DNA of 20,796 nucleotides, from positions 1-20,796 of the forward strand of contig JAEWWF010000209.1 of NCBI GenBank assembly GCA_023396465.1, written 5' to 3'. How positions within the stretch are numbered: position 1 is the stretch's first letter; every line of letters begins with the position of its first letter. This DNA comes from Pseudomonadota bacterium (lineage in GTDB: Bacteria; Pseudomonadota; Alphaproteobacteria; Rhodospirillales; Rhodospirillaceae). Of the stretch, positions 6,932 to 14,785 are shown piece by piece. A program made the translations under genes and the position numbers. A model generated the notes under the pieces. That model searched no databases. It was not told the origin of the DNA and worked only from the letters and a program-made list of their open reading frames with translations.

Positions 6932-6964
6932 AAAAACCCCGCCGTCTGCCGACGGCGGGGTTTT
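6932..6964. terminator. Bidirectional intrinsic terminator between ridA and tRNA-Glu
   Basis: A perfect 10-bp stem, CCCCGCCGTC (6937-6946) with GACGGCGGGG (6951-6960), closes on a TGCC loop. It is flanked by five A on the left and four T on the right. It can end the alr-dadA-ridA transcript on the plus strand and the tRNA-Glu transcript on the minus strand. Confidence 0.88.
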
Positions 6965-6972
6965 CTGAAACT

Positions 6973-7048
6973 TGGCGTCCCCACGGGGATTCGAACCCCG
7001 GTCGCCGCCGTGAAAGGGCGGTGTCCTAGGCCTCTAGACGATGGGGAC
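6973..7048 (-). tRNA. tRNA-Glu (anticodon UUC)
   Basis: The minus strand folds into a canonical 76-nt tRNA with encoded CCA. The acceptor 5' GTCCCCA pairs with TGGGGAC, the discriminator is G, and CCA is at 6975-6973. The anticodon arm is CCGCC-CTTTCAC-GGCGG, giving anticodon TTC (reads GAA/GAG). The T arm contains GGTTCGAATCC and the D arm has the unusual 'TCGTCTAGAGGCCTAGGACA' typical of bacterial tRNA-Glu. Confidence 0.97.
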
Positions 7049-7076
7049 GTAGGGGCCTGTACTTCGTGTGGGGCGG

Positions 7077-7105
7077 GTTTTAGCGGGTTGGCGGCGACCG
7101 CGCAA
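7077..7105 (-). promoter_or_regulatory. Candidate sigma-70 promoter of tRNA-Glu
   Basis: On the minus strand TTGCGC (7105-7100) is followed after 17 bp by TAAAAC (7082-7077), about 28 bp upstream of the tRNA 5' end. The -10 has four of six consensus bases, but the -35 matches only in TTG. The correct spacing and position are the main support. Confidence 0.35.
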
Positions 7106-7247
7106 GAACTTTTTTCAGCCCCCTTTCCGGTTGTACGCCAACCACTTGCCGCCATGCCGGCGGACCTCCAGTGGCCCTTGCGCGGAGCCGGTGGCTGCGG
7201 CACCGTGACGGACGCATCAACCGCCACAGCACAGGAGCCCGCCCGCC

Positions 7248-7799
7248 GTGACCGCCTCTTCCCCCTCCCCCGTGGCACGGCTGCGTGATGCCGTGGCGGC
7301 CGACATGCCGGCGGTGCAGGCGATCTATGCCCACCACGTTCTGCACGGCACCGGCAGCTATGAATACGACCCGCCCGATCTTCCCGAAATGGAGACGCGG
7401 TGGCGGAAGATCGTCGCCCTGGGCTTGCCGTGGGTGGTGGCGGAAGGGGCCGATGGCGGTCTCCTCGGCTATGCCTATGCCGGACTGTTCCACGGCCGCA
7501 TCGGCTGGCGCTTCGTGGTCGAGGACAGCGTTTACATCCACCCCGACCACACCGGACGCGGCCTGGGGGAACTGTTGCTGCGCGAGGTGCTCGACCGCTG
7601 CCAGGCGCTCGGCTACCGCCAGATGATGGGTGTGGTCGGCGACGGCGAGAACCACGGCTCCATCCGCCTGCACGAAAAGCTTGGTTTCACCCGCATCGGC
7701 ACGGCGAAAGACACCGGCTGGAAATTCGGGCGCTGGCTGGACACCGTCTACATGCAAAAGACACTCGGGCCGGGCGGCAGCGAACCACCGCCCGCCTGA
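7248..7799 (+). CDS. GNAT-family N-acetyltransferase, phosphinothricin acetyltransferase-like
   Basis: This 183-residue single-domain GNAT transfers acetyl from acetyl-CoA to an amine. It starts 'RLRDAVAADMPAVQAIYAHH' and carries the acetyl-CoA loop (motif A) HTGRGLG at residues 101-107 after strand 'SVYIHPD'. Motif B 'GSIRLHEKLGFTRIG' and the ending 'DTGWKFGRWLDTVYMQKTL' follow. These features place it in the Pat/Bar/MnaT (YncA) group, which acetylates phosphinothricin-like compounds or methionine sulfone/sulfoximine; actual substrate specificity is not predictable here. The start GTG 7248 has AGGAG about 10 bp upstream. It is probably monocistronic, convergent with the DUF2076 gene. Confidence 0.9.
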   Translation: MTASSPSPVARLRDAVAADMPAVQAIYAHHVLHGTGSYEYDPPDLPEMETRWRKIVALGLPWVVAEGADGGLLGYAYAGLFHGRIGWRFVVEDSVYIHPDHTGRGLGELLLREVLDRCQALGYRQMMGVVGDGENHGSIRLHEKLGFTRIGTAKDTGWKFGRWLDTVYMQKTLGPGGSEPPPA

Positions 7800-7831
7800 G
7801 CTAAGGGCTCATGTCGGCGGAAGCCGGCGGC

Positions 7832-8368
7832 TCACCACTCCATATCGCCGATGTCCATGTCGTCGCCACCGCCATAGTCGGCGTCTTCCTCGGCCGGGGC
7901 CTCGGATTCGGCGGCCTGGGCCATATCGGGCATCAACGCCGCCGACAGCAGGTTGCCGAGCACCAGACCGCCAGCCACCGCCATCATGGTCTGACCGGCG
8001 CCGGCCATGAACCCGCCGCCGCCCGGCCGCGACTGGGCGGCGTGGGCGAGGATGGGCGACTGTTGGGTCGCCGGCACCGGGGCCGGCACGCCGCGCGCCC
8101 CGCCGCCGCCGAACAGGCTGCCGAGCAACCCGCCGCCGGACGGCTGACGCAGGGCGTATTCCAACTGCTCGATGCGGTTCTGGGCGACCTTCAGGCTTTC
8201 CTCCAGCATCACGATGCCCTGCGCCATGTAATAGGGAGCGTGGGGCTGCTTGGTCAGGTGGGCAGCGATCAGCGCCTCGGCATCGGCATCGCGCGGGCCG
8301 GCCTGGGCCTCGGCCTCGGCCACCTTGTCGAAGACCCCGTCGATGAGGGCGCGGTCGTTGGCATCCAT
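7832..8368 (-). CDS. DUF2076 domain-containing protein of unknown function
   Basis: This 178-residue protein resembles the DUF2076 family (N-terminal 'DRALIDGVFDKVAEAEAQAG'). Residues 1-75 are helical with a likely coiled coil ('GIVMLEESLKVAQNRIEQLE'). Gly-rich linkers follow (78-92, 116-119), then a hydrophobic Ala/Gly/Met segment (about 120-146) that could be a membrane or packing helix. The tail is very acidic (DADYGGGDDMDIGDMEW). No signal peptide or catalytic motif is visible. A strong TAGGAG Shine-Dalgarno precedes the ATG. The family has no firmly established function. It is convergent with the GNAT gene (32 bp) and downstream of the liv operon with a hairpin between. Confidence 0.8.
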   Translation of the reverse strand: MDANDRALIDGVFDKVAEAEAQAGPRDADAEALIAAHLTKQPHAPYYMAQGIVMLEESLKVAQNRIEQLEYALRQPSGGGLLGSLFGGGGARGVPAPVPATQQSPILAHAAQSRPGGGGFMAGAGQTMMAVAGGLVLGNLLSAALMPDMAQAAESEAPAEEDADYGGGDDMDIGDMEW

Positions 8369-8436
8369 GGTATGCGACTCCTAAAATCAGGAAGAAACGA
8401 TGTTCGCGCCACAGATGGATGCCCTGGCGATACCTT

Positions 8437-8467
8437 CAAGGGCCCGACGACACGCGACGGGCCCTTG
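8437..8467 (-). terminator. Hairpin downstream of livM
   Basis: A perfect 10-bp stem, CAAGGGCCCG (8437-8446) with CGGGCCCTTG (8458-8467), closes on an 11-nt loop. It begins 18 bp after the livM stop on the minus strand. No T-run follows, so it may be a weak or Rho-assisted terminator of the seven-gene minus-strand unit. Confidence 0.5.
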
Positions 8468-8485
8468 GGAGAGTTTACCTGCGGA

Positions 8486-9490
8486 TCATTTCCCGGCGGG
8501 AGCCGAGGCGGTGGAGCGGGCCGGCTGCTCGGCGCCTTCCGCCGGGGCGCGCGGGGGCTTGCGCGACCGCAGGAAGGCGGCCAGTTCCCCGACGATGCCG
8601 CGACGGAACAGCAGCACGCAGACCACGAAGATGATGCCCTGGACGATGGTGGTCATCGCCCCCACCTGCGCCAGATAATTCTGCATGCTGACGACGACCG
8701 CCGCGCCGACGATGGGGCCGAGCATGGTGCCCATGCCGCCGAGGATGGTCATCAGTACCACCTCGCCCGACATCTGCCACTGCACGTCGGTCAGCGACGC
8801 CAGCTGGAACACCAGCACCTTGGTCGACCCGGCCAGCCCTGACAGTCCGGCCGACAGCACGAAGGCGATCAGCTTGTAGCGGTCGGTGTCGTAGCCAAGC
8901 GAGATGGCGCGCGGCTCGTTCTCGCGGATGGACTTCAGGATCTGGCCGAAGGGCGAATGCACCGTGCGGTAGACGATGAAAACGCCGATCAGGAACACCA
9001 CCAGCACGAAGTAATAGATCGCCAGGTTGGACTGGATGTCGATCAGCCCGAACAGCGGGCGGCGCGGCACCCCCTGGATGCCATCCTCGCCATGGGTGAA
9101 AGGAGCTTGCAGCGCCACGAAAAACACCATCTGCGCCAGCGCCAGCGTCACCATGGCGAAATAGATGCCCTGGCGGCGGATGGCGATGAGACCGAAGGCG
9201 AGGCCCAACCCGGCGCCGACCGCGATGCCGGTCAACAGCGCGAACTCCGGCCCGAGGCCCCATTCCTTGGTCACATGGGCGCCGCAATAGGCGGCGAAGC
9301 CGAAGAAGGCGGCATGGCCGAAGGACAGCAGCCCGACATAACCGAGCAGCAGGTTGAAGGCCGCCGCGAACAGGGCGAAGCACAGCACCTTGGCCAGGAA
9401 CACCGGATAGACCAGCAGCGGAGCCACCGCCAGCGCCACCAGCCCGACGACGAGCCACAGGCCCTTGTGCGACATGACGGACGGCATCAT
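8486..9490 (-). CDS. livM: Branched-chain amino acid-type (HAAT) ABC transporter permease LivM
   Basis: This 334-residue inner-membrane permease of the hydrophobic amino acid/amide transporter class is highly hydrophobic, with about 8-10 helices. It carries the LivM hallmarks 'AAAFNLLLGYVGLLSFGHAA' near the N-terminus and 'GGMGTMLGPIVGAAVV' in the C-terminal half. The ATG at 9490 overlaps the livH stop in an ATGA arrangement, indicating translational coupling; a second ATG follows immediately. The last 30 residues are a Pro/Ala-rich cytoplasmic tail. It pairs with LivH to form the channel. The substrate is probably not a plain amino acid, given the linked acyl-CoA catabolic genes (inference). 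Confidence 0.93.
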   Translation of the reverse strand: MMPSVMSHKGLWLVVGLVALAVAPLLVYPVFLAKVLCFALFAAAFNLLLGYVGLLSFGHAAFFGFAAYCGAHVTKEWGLGPEFALLTGIAVGAGLGLAFGLIAIRRQGIYFAMVTLALAQMVFFVALQAPFTHGEDGIQGVPRRPLFGLIDIQSNLAIYYFVLVVFLIGVFIVYRTVHSPFGQILKSIRENEPRAISLGYDTDRYKLIAFVLSAGLSGLAGSTKVLVFQLASLTDVQWQMSGEVVLMTILGGMGTMLGPIVGAAVVVSMQNYLAQVGAMTTIVQGIIFVVCVLLFRRGIVGELAAFLRSRKPPRAPAEGAEQPARSTASAPAGK

Positions 9491-10374
9491 GCGGTCCTCC
9501 CGAACAGGCCGGCCGGCTTGACGATCAGCACGATGGCCATGATGACGAAGATGACGACGCTCGACGCCTCGGGCCAGAACACCCGCGTCAGGCCCTCGAA
9601 CACCCCCAGCATGAAGCCGGAGACGATGGCGCCGAGGATAGACCCCATGCCGCCGATGACGACGACGGCGAAGACGACGATGATCAGGTGCGAGCCCATG
9701 ATCGGATTGACGGAGTAGATCGGCGCCGCCAGCACCCCGGCGAAGGCGGCCAGCGCCACACCGAAGCCGTAGGTCAGCGTCACCAGCAGCGACACATTGA
9801 CCCCGAAGGCGCGGACGAGGTCGGGGTTTTCCGTCGCCGCCCGCATCAGCGCGCCAAGCTTGGTGCGCTCGATGATCAGCCAGGTGGCGAGGCACATCAC
9901 CAGCGAGGCGACGATCACCCAGGCGCGGTACTTGGGCAGGAACATGAAGCCGAGGTTGATGCCGCCCGACAGCGACGCCGGCAGCTGATAGGGCTGGCCG
10001 GAGATGCCGTATATCTGGCGGAAGGTGCCTTCGATCACCAGCGCCAGGCCGAAGGTCAGCAGCAGGCCGTAAAGGTGGTCGAGGTTGTAGAGCCGCTTGA
10101 GCAGCGTGCGCTCGATGACGACGCCGAAAGCGCCGACCACGAGGGGAGCGAGGATCAACGACGGCCAGTACCCGATTCCCAGGTACTGCATGGCCAGCCA
10201 GGCGACGAACGCGCCCAGCATGTAGAAGGCGCCATGGGCGAAGTTGATGATGTTGAGCAGCCCGAAGATCAAGGCCAGCCCCAGGCTCAGCACGGCATAG
10301 AAGGCGCCGTTGATGAGCCCGAGCAGCAACTGCCCCATGAGCACGGGCATGGGTACGCCCAGAAAGTCCATCAT
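9487..10374 (-). CDS. livH: HAAT ABC transporter permease LivH
   Basis: This 295-residue inner-membrane permease partners LivM. LivH hallmarks are 'LINGAFYAVLSLGLALIFGL' and 'NIINFAHGAFYMLGAF' at the N-terminus, 'MRAATENPDLVRAFGVNV' (the cytoplasmic ATPase-contact loop) and 'VVVIGGMGSILGAIVSGFML'. About eight transmembrane helices are evident from hydrophobic stretches. The start ATG 10374 is preceded by GAGGGGAA; a second ATG follows directly. It lies 31 bp downstream of the binding-protein gene and overlaps livM by 4 bp. Confidence 0.93.
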   Translation of the reverse strand: MMDFLGVPMPVLMGQLLLGLINGAFYAVLSLGLALIFGLLNIINFAHGAFYMLGAFVAWLAMQYLGIGYWPSLILAPLVVGAFGVVIERTLLKRLYNLDHLYGLLLTFGLALVIEGTFRQIYGISGQPYQLPASLSGGINLGFMFLPKYRAWVIVASLVMCLATWLIIERTKLGALMRAATENPDLVRAFGVNVSLLVTLTYGFGVALAAFAGVLAAPIYSVNPIMGSHLIIVVFAVVVIGGMGSILGAIVSGFMLGVFEGLTRVFWPEASSVVIFVIMAIVLIVKPAGLFGRTA

Positions 10375-10405
10375 GTCTCGTTCCCCTCGTGCAATCTGCC
10401 GCCGG

Positions 10406-11623
10406 TTACTGCGTCTTCACGAGGTCGCAGGTGCTTTCCGAAAGCGGCATGAAGGCCTTGTCGCCGGGGATGTTGGACAGAACCTTGTAGTAGTCCCACG
10501 GCCCTTCGGATTCGGCGGGTGTCTTCACCTGCACCAGCTTCATGTCGTGGACCATGCGGCCGTCGGCGCGGATCTGGCCGTTCTTGGCGAACATGTCGTT
10601 GACCGGCATTTCCTTCATCTGGTCGACCACCGCCTTGCCCTCGTCACTGCCGATGGCGTCGATGGCCTTCAGGTAATGGGCGACCGCCGAATAGACCCCG
10701 GCCTGCACCATGGTCGGCCGCTTGCCGCCGTGACGCTCGGCGAAGCGGTCGGCCCAGGCGCGGGCCTCCTCGTCCTGGTCCCAGTACCAGCCGGTGGTGA
10801 TGGTCAGTCCCTGGGTGGACTCAAGCCCCAGCGAATGCACGTCGGTCAGGAACACCAGCAGGCCGGCGATGCGCTGGCCGCTCTGGGTGATGCCGAATTC
10901 CTGCGCCTGCTTCAGGGCGTTGACGAAATCACCCCCGGTGTTGGCGAATGCGATGACGTCGGCGCCAGAGCCCTGGGCCTGCAACAGGTAGCTGGAGAAG
11001 TCGTTGTTCGGGAACGGCGCCCGCACGCTGCCAACAACCTCGCCGCCCGCCGCCTTCACCGCCTTGCTGGTGTTTTCCTCCAGGCTGTGACCGAAGGCAT
11101 AGTCGGCGGTGATGAAGAACCACTTCTTGGCGCCCTGCTCCACCAGCGCATTGCCGGTGCCGTTGGCCAGGGCATAGGTATCGTAGGTCCAGTGGACGCC
11201 GGTCGGCGAGCACTTCTCGTTGGTCAGCGCCGTGGTTGCGGCGGTGGAATTGAGGTGGACCTTGCCCTTGTCCTTGGTCACTTCCTGCACGGCGAGCGCG
11301 GCGGCGGAGTTGCCGACGTCAACCACCACGTCCACCTTGTCGGCGTCGATCCACTGGCGGGCGACATTGGCGGCGATATCGGCCTTGTTCTGGTGATCGG
11401 CGGAAATGACCTCGATCGGCGTGTCGCCGACCTTGCCGCCGAAATCCTCCACCGCCATGCGGGCGGCGAGGACGGAGCCTTCCCCGGCCAGATCGGCGTA
11501 GACGCCCGACATGTCGTCAAGGACGCCGATCTTCACCACCCCGTCGGTCATGTTCGCGTGGGCGGCCCCGGCCAGGGCGGTGGAGGCGATGCCGGCCAGA
11601 AGCGCGGTCTTCAACTTGGACAT
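10406..11623 (-). CDS. HAAT ABC transporter periplasmic substrate-binding protein
   Basis: This 405-residue type I periplasmic binding protein (LivJ/LivK-like fold) captures the transporter's substrate. It has a Sec signal peptide of about 23 residues (MSKLKTALLAGIASTALAGA, cleaved near AHA/N). The mature start 'VVKIGVLDDMSGVYADLAGE' is the family's first beta-alpha unit with its ligand-contact loop. There is no lipobox Cys, so it should be a soluble periplasmic protein. The start ATG 11623 has a GGGAGA Shine-Dalgarno, and the longer frame upstream lacks a signal-like N-terminus. It sits between livF (50 bp) and livH (31 bp). The ligand cannot be predicted; homologues bind amino acids, amides, and aromatic or short-chain acids. 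Confidence 0.92.
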   Translation of the reverse strand: MSKLKTALLAGIASTALAGAAHANMTDGVVKIGVLDDMSGVYADLAGEGSVLAARMAVEDFGGKVGDTPIEVISADHQNKADIAANVARQWIDADKVDVVVDVGNSAAALAVQEVTKDKGKVHLNSTAATTALTNEKCSPTGVHWTYDTYALANGTGNALVEQGAKKWFFITADYAFGHSLEENTSKAVKAAGGEVVGSVRAPFPNNDFSSYLLQAQGSGADVIAFANTGGDFVNALKQAQEFGITQSGQRIAGLLVFLTDVHSLGLESTQGLTITTGWYWDQDEEARAWADRFAERHGGKRPTMVQAGVYSAVAHYLKAIDAIGSDEGKAVVDQMKEMPVNDMFAKNGQIRADGRMVHDMKLVQVKTPAESEGPWDYYKVLSNIPGDKAFMPLSESTCDLVKTQ

Positions 11624-11673
11624 ACACGTTCTCCCTGTTGTGTTCAGCGGTGCCGCCCAGGCGGCCACCACGG

Positions 11674-12378
11674 TCAGACGCCGAGGTAGGTCTTGAGCTT
11701 CTCGCGGCTTGCCTCGACCTCGGCGCGGGTGATCATGTCGATGACGTGGCCGTGCTCGACCACGTAGTGGCGATCGGCGACGCCAGCGGCGAAGCGGAAG
11801 TTCTGTTCGACCAGCAGGATGGTGAACCCCCGGTCGCGCAGGGTGCGGATGACCTGCCCGATCTGCTCGACGATCACGGGGGCGAGGCCCTCCGTCGGCT
11901 CGTCGAGCAGCAGCATGGTGGCGCCAGTGCGCAGGATGCGGGCGATGGCGAGCATCTGCTGCTCGCCGCCCGACAGCTTGGTGCCCTGGCTGCGGCCGCG
12001 TTCCCGCAGGATGGGGAACAGGCCGTAGACTTCTTCAAGGCTCATGCCACCGCCGCGGATCACCGGCGGCAGGGTCAGGTTCTCGGTGACGTCGAGGGAG
12101 GCGAAGATACCGCGCTCCTCCGGGCAGAAGGCCAGCCCGAGGCGGGCCACCTGATTGGCCTGCAAGCCGATGGTCTCGCGCCCGTCGAAGCTCACCGAGC
12201 CCTGGCGCTGGCCCACCAGTCCCATGATGGAGCGCATGGTGGTGGTCTTGCCGGCGCCGTTGCGGCCGAGCAGGGTGACCACCTCCCCCTTGCCGACCTC
12301 GAAGGCCATGCCGTGCAGGATGTGGCTCTCGCCGTACCAGGCCTGGAGGTCGCGGACGGTCAGCAGGGCGTCATTCAT
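11674..12378 (-). CDS. livF: HAAT ABC transporter ATP-binding protein LivF
   Basis: This 234-residue cytoplasmic ATPase is one of the two distinct ATPases of the transporter. Walker A is GRNGAGKT (38-45), the signature is LSGGEQQ (135-141), Walker B is LLLDEP (156-161), and the LivF pattern 'LAFCPEERGIFASLDVTENL' is present. The ATG at 12378 (MNDALLTVRDLQAWYG) is chosen over an upstream in-frame ATG because it aligns with the family start. It overlaps the 3' end of livG by 8 bp, so the two are probably translationally coupled. Confidence 0.94.
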   Translation of the reverse strand: MNDALLTVRDLQAWYGESHILHGMAFEVGKGEVVTLLGRNGAGKTTTMRSIMGLVGQRQGSVSFDGRETIGLQANQVARLGLAFCPEERGIFASLDVTENLTLPPVIRGGGMSLEEVYGLFPILRERGRSQGTKLSGGEQQMLAIARILRTGATMLLLDEPTEGLAPVIVEQIGQVIRTLRDRGFTILLVEQNFRFAAGVADRHYVVEHGHVIDMITRAEVEASREKLKTYLGV

Positions 12379-13132
12379 GCTCGCTTCCCATGTAGGCGGT
12401 GATGACTTCGCGGTTGGACGAAATCTCGGCATAGGTGCCCTCGGCCAGCACCTGACCGCGCTGGAGCACGGTGATGGTGTCCGACAGGTCGGCGACCACG
12501 TTGATGTTGTGCTCCACCATCAGCACCGTGCGGCCCTGCGCCACCCGGCGGATGAGGGCGGCGGTGCGCTGGATGTCCTCGGTGCCCATGCCGGCCATGG
12601 GTTCGTCGAGCAGCATGACCTCCGGCTCCAGCGCCATGGTGGTGGCCAGTTCCAGGCCGCGCTTGCGGCCATAGGGCAGTTCGGCGGCGAGGCTGTCCTC
12701 GAACTCCGCCAGCCCGACGTCGGCGATCAGGTCCCGCGCCCGGTCGTTCAGGCTGTCCAGGCAGCGGTCGGAGCGCCAGAACTGATAGCTGTTGCCCATC
12801 TTGCGTTGCAGGGCGACGCGCAGGTTCTCCAGCACCGTCAGGTGCGGGAACACCGACGAAATCTGGAAGCTGCGCACCATGCCCATGCGGGCGACATGGG
12901 CCGGTCTGGCGCGGGTGACGTCGCGACCGTTGAGCAGGATCTGGCCGCTGCTGGGTTGCAGGAACTTGGTGATCAGGTTGAAGCAGGTGGTCTTGCCGGC
13001 CCCGTTCGGCCCGATGAGGGCATGAATGGTGTGCCGCCGCACCCGCAGGTTCACCCCGGAGACCGCCAGGAAGCCGCGAAACGACTTGGACATGTCGCGG
13101 GTTTCGACGACGTAATCGTCATGGGTTGCCAT
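12371..13132 (-). CDS. livG: HAAT ABC transporter ATP-binding protein LivG
   Basis: This 253-residue cytoplasmic ATPase has Walker A GPNGAGKT (41-48), Walker B MLLDEP (173-178) and H-loop H208. The 'FQISSVFPHLTVLENLRVAL' segment and extra C-terminal helix 'TYAEISSNREVITAYMG' are typical of LivG. The signature motif is the degenerate 'LPYGRKRGLE' (152-161) instead of LSGGQ, as is common in LivG proteins. The start is ATG 13132, with a GGGAG Shine-Dalgarno inside the end of the upstream aldehyde dehydrogenase gene (5 bp gap). The long upstream open frame is antisense/shadow sequence over the dehydrogenase gene. Confidence 0.94.
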   Translation of the reverse strand: MATHDDYVVETRDMSKSFRGFLAVSGVNLRVRRHTIHALIGPNGAGKTTCFNLITKFLQPSSGQILLNGRDVTRARPAHVARMGMVRSFQISSVFPHLTVLENLRVALQRKMGNSYQFWRSDRCLDSLNDRARDLIADVGLAEFEDSLAAELPYGRKRGLELATTMALEPEVMLLDEPMAGMGTEDIQRTAALIRRVAQGRTVLMVEHNINVVADLSDTITVLQRGQVLAEGTYAEISSNREVITAYMGSEHE

Positions 13133-13137
13133 CGGTC

Positions 13138-14730
13138 TCACTCCCACCCCATCAGCGTGTGGCTCTGTTCGCGCATGAACTGCGGCACGTACCACGGCCC
13201 GAGGCCGCCCTTGCCGGTGAGGCCGGAGCCCTTCCAGCCGCAGAAGGTCTGGATGCCCGGCCAGGCGCCGGTGGTGGCGCCGCTCGGCCGGTTGGCGTAG
13301 AGCACGCCGGCCTCCGCCGTCGCCAGGAACTGCTCGATCTCCGCCGGCTCGCGGCTGTAGAGGCCGGCGGTCAGGCCGTAGCGGACGGCGTTGCCGGCGG
13401 CGATGGCGGCACCCAGGTCGGTGAAGCGGCGCACCGTGAGGACCGGCAGGAACAGTTCCTCCCGGTGCAGCCGGTGCGCGTCCGGCAGGCCAGCGATCAC
13501 CGTCGGCCGCACGTAGCAGCCGCCGTCGCACACTCCACCGCGCAGCACCGCGCCGCCGCAGAGGATGGTGCCGTCGGCGCGGGCGGCGGCGCAGGCATCC
13601 TCGAACCGGCGCAGCGCCGCCTCGTTGATGAGCGGCCCCATGAAGACGCCGGCGTCCTCCGGGTTGCCGACGGTCAGCGCCTCGGTCGCCGCCGTCAGGC
13701 GCTCCAGGAACGCATCGTGGATGGCCTGGGCGACGAAGACAGTCGACAGGGCGCTGCACTTCTGCCCCTGCAACCCGAAGGCGGAGCGCACCACGCCGGC
13801 CACCGCCACCTCAAGATCGGCGGAGGCGGTGACGTAAGCCGGGTTCTTGCCGCCCATCTCGGCCAACACCGGCCGCGCCTGCGGCCCGGCGGCGAAGCGG
13901 CGGAAGATGTCCATGCCGACGGCGTGCGATCCGGTGAAGGCGACGCCGCCGATGCCGGGGTGGGCGAGCATCGCCTCCCCCGTCGCCGCGCCGCCGCACA
14001 GCAGGTTGAGCACGCCGTTAGGCAAACCGCCTTCCAGGAAGCACTCGACGATCAGGCGACCGGTCAGCCCGGCGAGCGGGCTCGGCTTGTAGACCACGGT
14101 GTTGCCGCCGACCATGGCGGCGGTCATCATGCCGGTGGACAGCGCCACCGGAAAGTTGAACGGGGCGATCACCGCGAACACGCCATAGGGGCGCAGCACG
14201 CAGCGGGTCGCCTCATGGGAGAAGGCGCGCTGCATGGGACGGTCGAAGCCGTCGGCGCGCTCCATCTCGTCGCAGTAGTAGCGGATGAGATCGATGGCTT
14301 CCTCCACCTCGCCCACCGCTTCCAGGCGCGACTTGCCGACTTCCAGCAGGGCGGCGGCCGAGAGTTCGTACTTCCGCCGCTCCATGGCGACGGCGCCCCG
14401 GCGCAGGATGGCGAGGCGCTCCGCCCACGGCCGCCGGCCCCAGTCGCGTCCGGCATCGACGGCGGCGGTCACCGCCCGATCCACCGACCCGGCACCGGCG
14501 GCGGTGAAACGTCCGAGCAGCAGGGAGCGGTCGATGGGGCTTGGCGCGTCGTAGGGCTCGCCGTCGCTGTCGTCGGTGCCGCCGATGCGGTTCGGCTGCG
14601 CCCGCCCGAGCAGGTGACGACGCACGGCCGGCAGCACCGCATCCAGGTGGGCGTGGACGGCGGAGAAATCCTCTCCGGTATTGGAATAGGTCACGCGCGG
14701 CAGCGCGGGCCGGGTCACCGGCATGGTCAT
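13138..14730 (-). CDS. Aldehyde dehydrogenase superfamily protein, 1-pyrroline-5-carboxylate dehydrogenase-like
   Basis: This 530-residue NAD(P)-dependent aldehyde dehydrogenase oxidises an aldehyde to a carboxylate. The nucleophile is C325 in 'GLQGQKCSALS', the general base Glu is E291 in 'VLAEMGGKNP', the oxyanion Asn is N192 in 'IAPFNFP', and cofactor segments are 'VYKPSPLA' and 'AFTGSHAVG'. The segments 'IRYYCDEMERADGFDRPM' and 'RSAFGLQGQKCSA' resemble the RocA/PruA (P5C dehydrogenase) branch, but no proline catabolic partner is nearby. The start ATG 14730 has GGGAGG 6 bp upstream; the longer frame reaches into the crotonase gene. It sits 5 bp before livG and 55 bp after the crotonase, so it is co-transcribed with the transporter. 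The true substrate aldehyde is unknown. Confidence 0.88.
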   Translation of the reverse strand: MTMPVTRPALPRVTYSNTGEDFSAVHAHLDAVLPAVRRHLLGRAQPNRIGGTDDSDGEPYDAPSPIDRSLLLGRFTAAGAGSVDRAVTAAVDAGRDWGRRPWAERLAILRRGAVAMERRKYELSAAALLEVGKSRLEAVGEVEEAIDLIRYYCDEMERADGFDRPMQRAFSHEATRCVLRPYGVFAVIAPFNFPVALSTGMMTAAMVGGNTVVYKPSPLAGLTGRLIVECFLEGGLPNGVLNLLCGGAATGEAMLAHPGIGGVAFTGSHAVGMDIFRRFAAGPQARPVLAEMGGKNPAYVTASADLEVAVAGVVRSAFGLQGQKCSALSTVFVAQAIHDAFLERLTAATEALTVGNPEDAGVFMGPLINEAALRRFEDACAAARADGTILCGGAVLRGGVCDGGCYVRPTVIAGLPDAHRLHREELFLPVLTVRRFTDLGAAIAAGNAVRYGLTAGLYSREPAEIEQFLATAEAGVLYANRPSGATTGAWPGIQTFCGWKGSGLTGKGGLGPWYVPQFMREQSHTLMGWE

Positions 14731-14785
14731 GGAGTGCCTCCCTTGGGGCCGGACGCCTTCGGGCGCCTCTTGTTGGCGGTGGGTG

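Noticed and set aside
7049..7247. Possible riboswitch or small RNA in the tRNA-Glu/GNAT intergenic region
   Set aside because: Apart from a weak tRNA promoter candidate and the GNAT Shine-Dalgarno I see no conserved fold or terminator pair.
10310..11689. 459-codon plus-strand open frame opposite the binding-protein gene
   Set aside because: Shadow frame of the binding protein, which has a signal peptide and family motifs on the minus strand.
13133..13759. Long N-terminal extension of LivG
   Set aside because: It overlaps the aldehyde dehydrogenase gene antisense/out of frame, is Arg-rich, and the ATG at 13132 starts the normal LivG N-terminus.
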